Shown here: positions 59,941 to 60,718 of the stretch, piece by piece
Position numbering within the stretch: position 1 is the stretch's first letter
How the letters are laid out: every line of letters begins with the position of its first letter
Origin: Pseudomonas floridensis
Lineage (GTDB): Bacteria; Pseudomonadota; Gammaproteobacteria; Pseudomonadales; Pseudomonadaceae
Reading direction: 5' to 3'
Assembly: GCF_002087235.1 (NCBI RefSeq)
Contig: NZ_MUIO01000065.1
Location: forward strand, 1 to 60,718
DNA length: 60,718 nucleotides
The notes under the pieces: model-generated
What the model was told of the DNA's origin: nothing
The model's input: the letters and a program-made list of their open reading frames with translations, nothing else
The model's database searches: none
Program-made: the position numbers and the translations under genes

Positions 59941-60718
59941 ATGGCTGGCAAGAAAAAGGTAGAGAAAGAAGGCAGCTCCTGGATTGGCGAGGTTGAGAAG
60001 TACTCCCGCCAAATCTGGCTGGCTGGTTTAGGCGCTTACTCCAAGATAAGCAATGACGGCAGTAAGCTTTTCGAGACGTTGGTAAAAGACGGCGAGAAAG
60101 CCGAAAAACAGACCAAGGCCGAGGCGCAGAAGCAACTCGACGAGGTCAAGGACACAGCTAAGGCGACCAAGTCCCGTGTCGGTGATGTGAAAGACATGGC
60201 ACTGGGTAAGTGGAATGAGCTTGAGGGCGCATTCGACAAGCGCCTGAACAGCGCGATTTCGCGCCTGGGCGTGCCGAGCCGCAATGAAGTGCAAGCGTTG
60301 CACAGCAAGGTCGATCAACTGACTCAGCAGATCGAGCAACTAACGGGTGGCAAGGCGCGTCCGGTCGCTTCACGCGCGGCCGCTGCACCCAAGCCTGCAC
60401 CCAAGACAACGGCCAAACCGCTGAAAGCAGCGTCCAAAACCGTCGCCAAGACTGCAGACAAGGTCGCTGACAAGGCAGCCGCGGCCAAACCCGCTGCCAG
60501 AAAAGCCGCCACCAAGCCGCTGGATGCCACCGAGAAAGCGGCGTCGAAAACGGCCAGCAAGGCCAAGGACGCTGCCAAAAAACCAGCCGTTAAACCGGCT
60601 GCGGCGAAAAAGCCGGCAGCCAGAAAACCCGCCGCGCCCAAGCCCGCCGCATCGGCCAAGGCAGACAGCCAGACCCCCGCCGCTACTCCGCCGCCTCCAC
60701 CGCAAGAGCCATCCAACC
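59941..60718 (+). CDS. phaF: Phasin/histone-like PhaF (5' part)
   Basis: This gene runs off the right edge, with 259 codons visible. The N-terminal phasin domain ('EVEKYSRQIWLAGLGAYSKI') mirrors PhaI. From about residue 140 a Lys/Ala/Pro-rich, histone H1-like tail of AAKP-type repeats follows, which in PhaF binds DNA and helps distribute PHA granules between daughter cells. It begins 10 bases after phaI after AAGGAG, so phaI-phaF form one operon. The rest of the pha cluster should lie beyond the window. Confidence 0.93.
   Translation, partial: MAGKKKVEKEGSSWIGEVEKYSRQIWLAGLGAYSKISNDGSKLFETLVKDGEKAEKQTKAEAQKQLDEVKDTAKATKSRVGDVKDMALGKWNELEGAFDKRLNSAISRLGVPSRNEVQALHSKVDQLTQQIEQLTGGKARPVASRAAAAPKPAPKTTAKPLKAASKTVAKTADKVADKAAAAKPAARKAATKPLDATEKAASKTASKAKDAAKKPAVKPAAAKKPAARKPAAPKPAASAKADSQTPAATPPPPPQEPSN

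Noticed and set aside
1..60718. CRISPR array or rRNA genes
   Set aside because: No regularly spaced direct repeats and no rRNA-like stretches were seen; the only clear RNA gene is tRNA-Arg.

Overview
The window is a stretch of Pseudomonas chromosome. The evidence is the complete Pseudomonas-type hut locus, the tatABC-hisEI-ubiBJE-phaIF order at the right end, the CadR/CadA pair, an MvaT-family nucleoid protein and typical Pseudomonas REP repeats. The P. syringae complex is my best guess from gene content and order; this is inference, since no database search was possible.

Positions 1 to about 5,530 look like a decayed genomic island abutting the 3' end of a tRNA-Arg(CCG) gene (5604-5680, minus). 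It holds an AT-rich P-loop ATPase (467-2125), a long nested inverted repeat, a gene remnant, an MvaT-like xenogeneic silencer, two unknown proteins (one strongly coiled-coil) and a 5'-truncated DUF927 gene. No integrase is visible.

Positions 6,000 to 14,500 hold core genes: gabD-gabT (GABA degradation), a response-regulator-like HDOD protein whose receiver lacks the phospho-acceptor Asp, a single-domain SpoT-like HD hydrolase, and the divergent cadR/cadA metal-resistance pair with a clear MerR-type promoter. REP elements fill the gaps.

Positions 14,500 to 32,200 are the histidine-utilisation locus. hutU-X-W-V-(hutH paralogue)-hutH-T-I-G run on the minus strand, hutC-hutD also on the minus strand, and hutF is divergent. 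Together they take histidine through urocanate, imidazolonepropionate, formiminoglutamate and formylglutamate to glutamate. HutC-type palindromes lie before hutU and hutF; the hutU one overlaps the start predicted from a sigma-54-like promoter. One of the two HAL-family proteins lacks the Ala-Ser-Gly that forms the MIO cofactor. The locus is interrupted between hutU and hutD by an ECF sigma/anti-sigma pair, a secreted DUF3455 protein and nhaA.

Positions 32,300 to 52,700 hold a lipoprotein/lipocalin pair, a DUF924 protein, fbp, the DUF2339/DUF3999 membrane pair, glgP, pip-dtd, opgGH (osmoregulated periplasmic glucans; OpgG carries an Ala/Lys/Pro-rich insert near its C-terminus) and two adjacent chemoreceptors with HBM-like sensor regions.

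Positions 52,800 to 60,718 hold rsmE-tatCBA, hisE-hisI and ubiB-ubiJ-ubiE, all minus, then on the plus strand a PHA-system protein, phaI and the start of phaF, which runs off the window.
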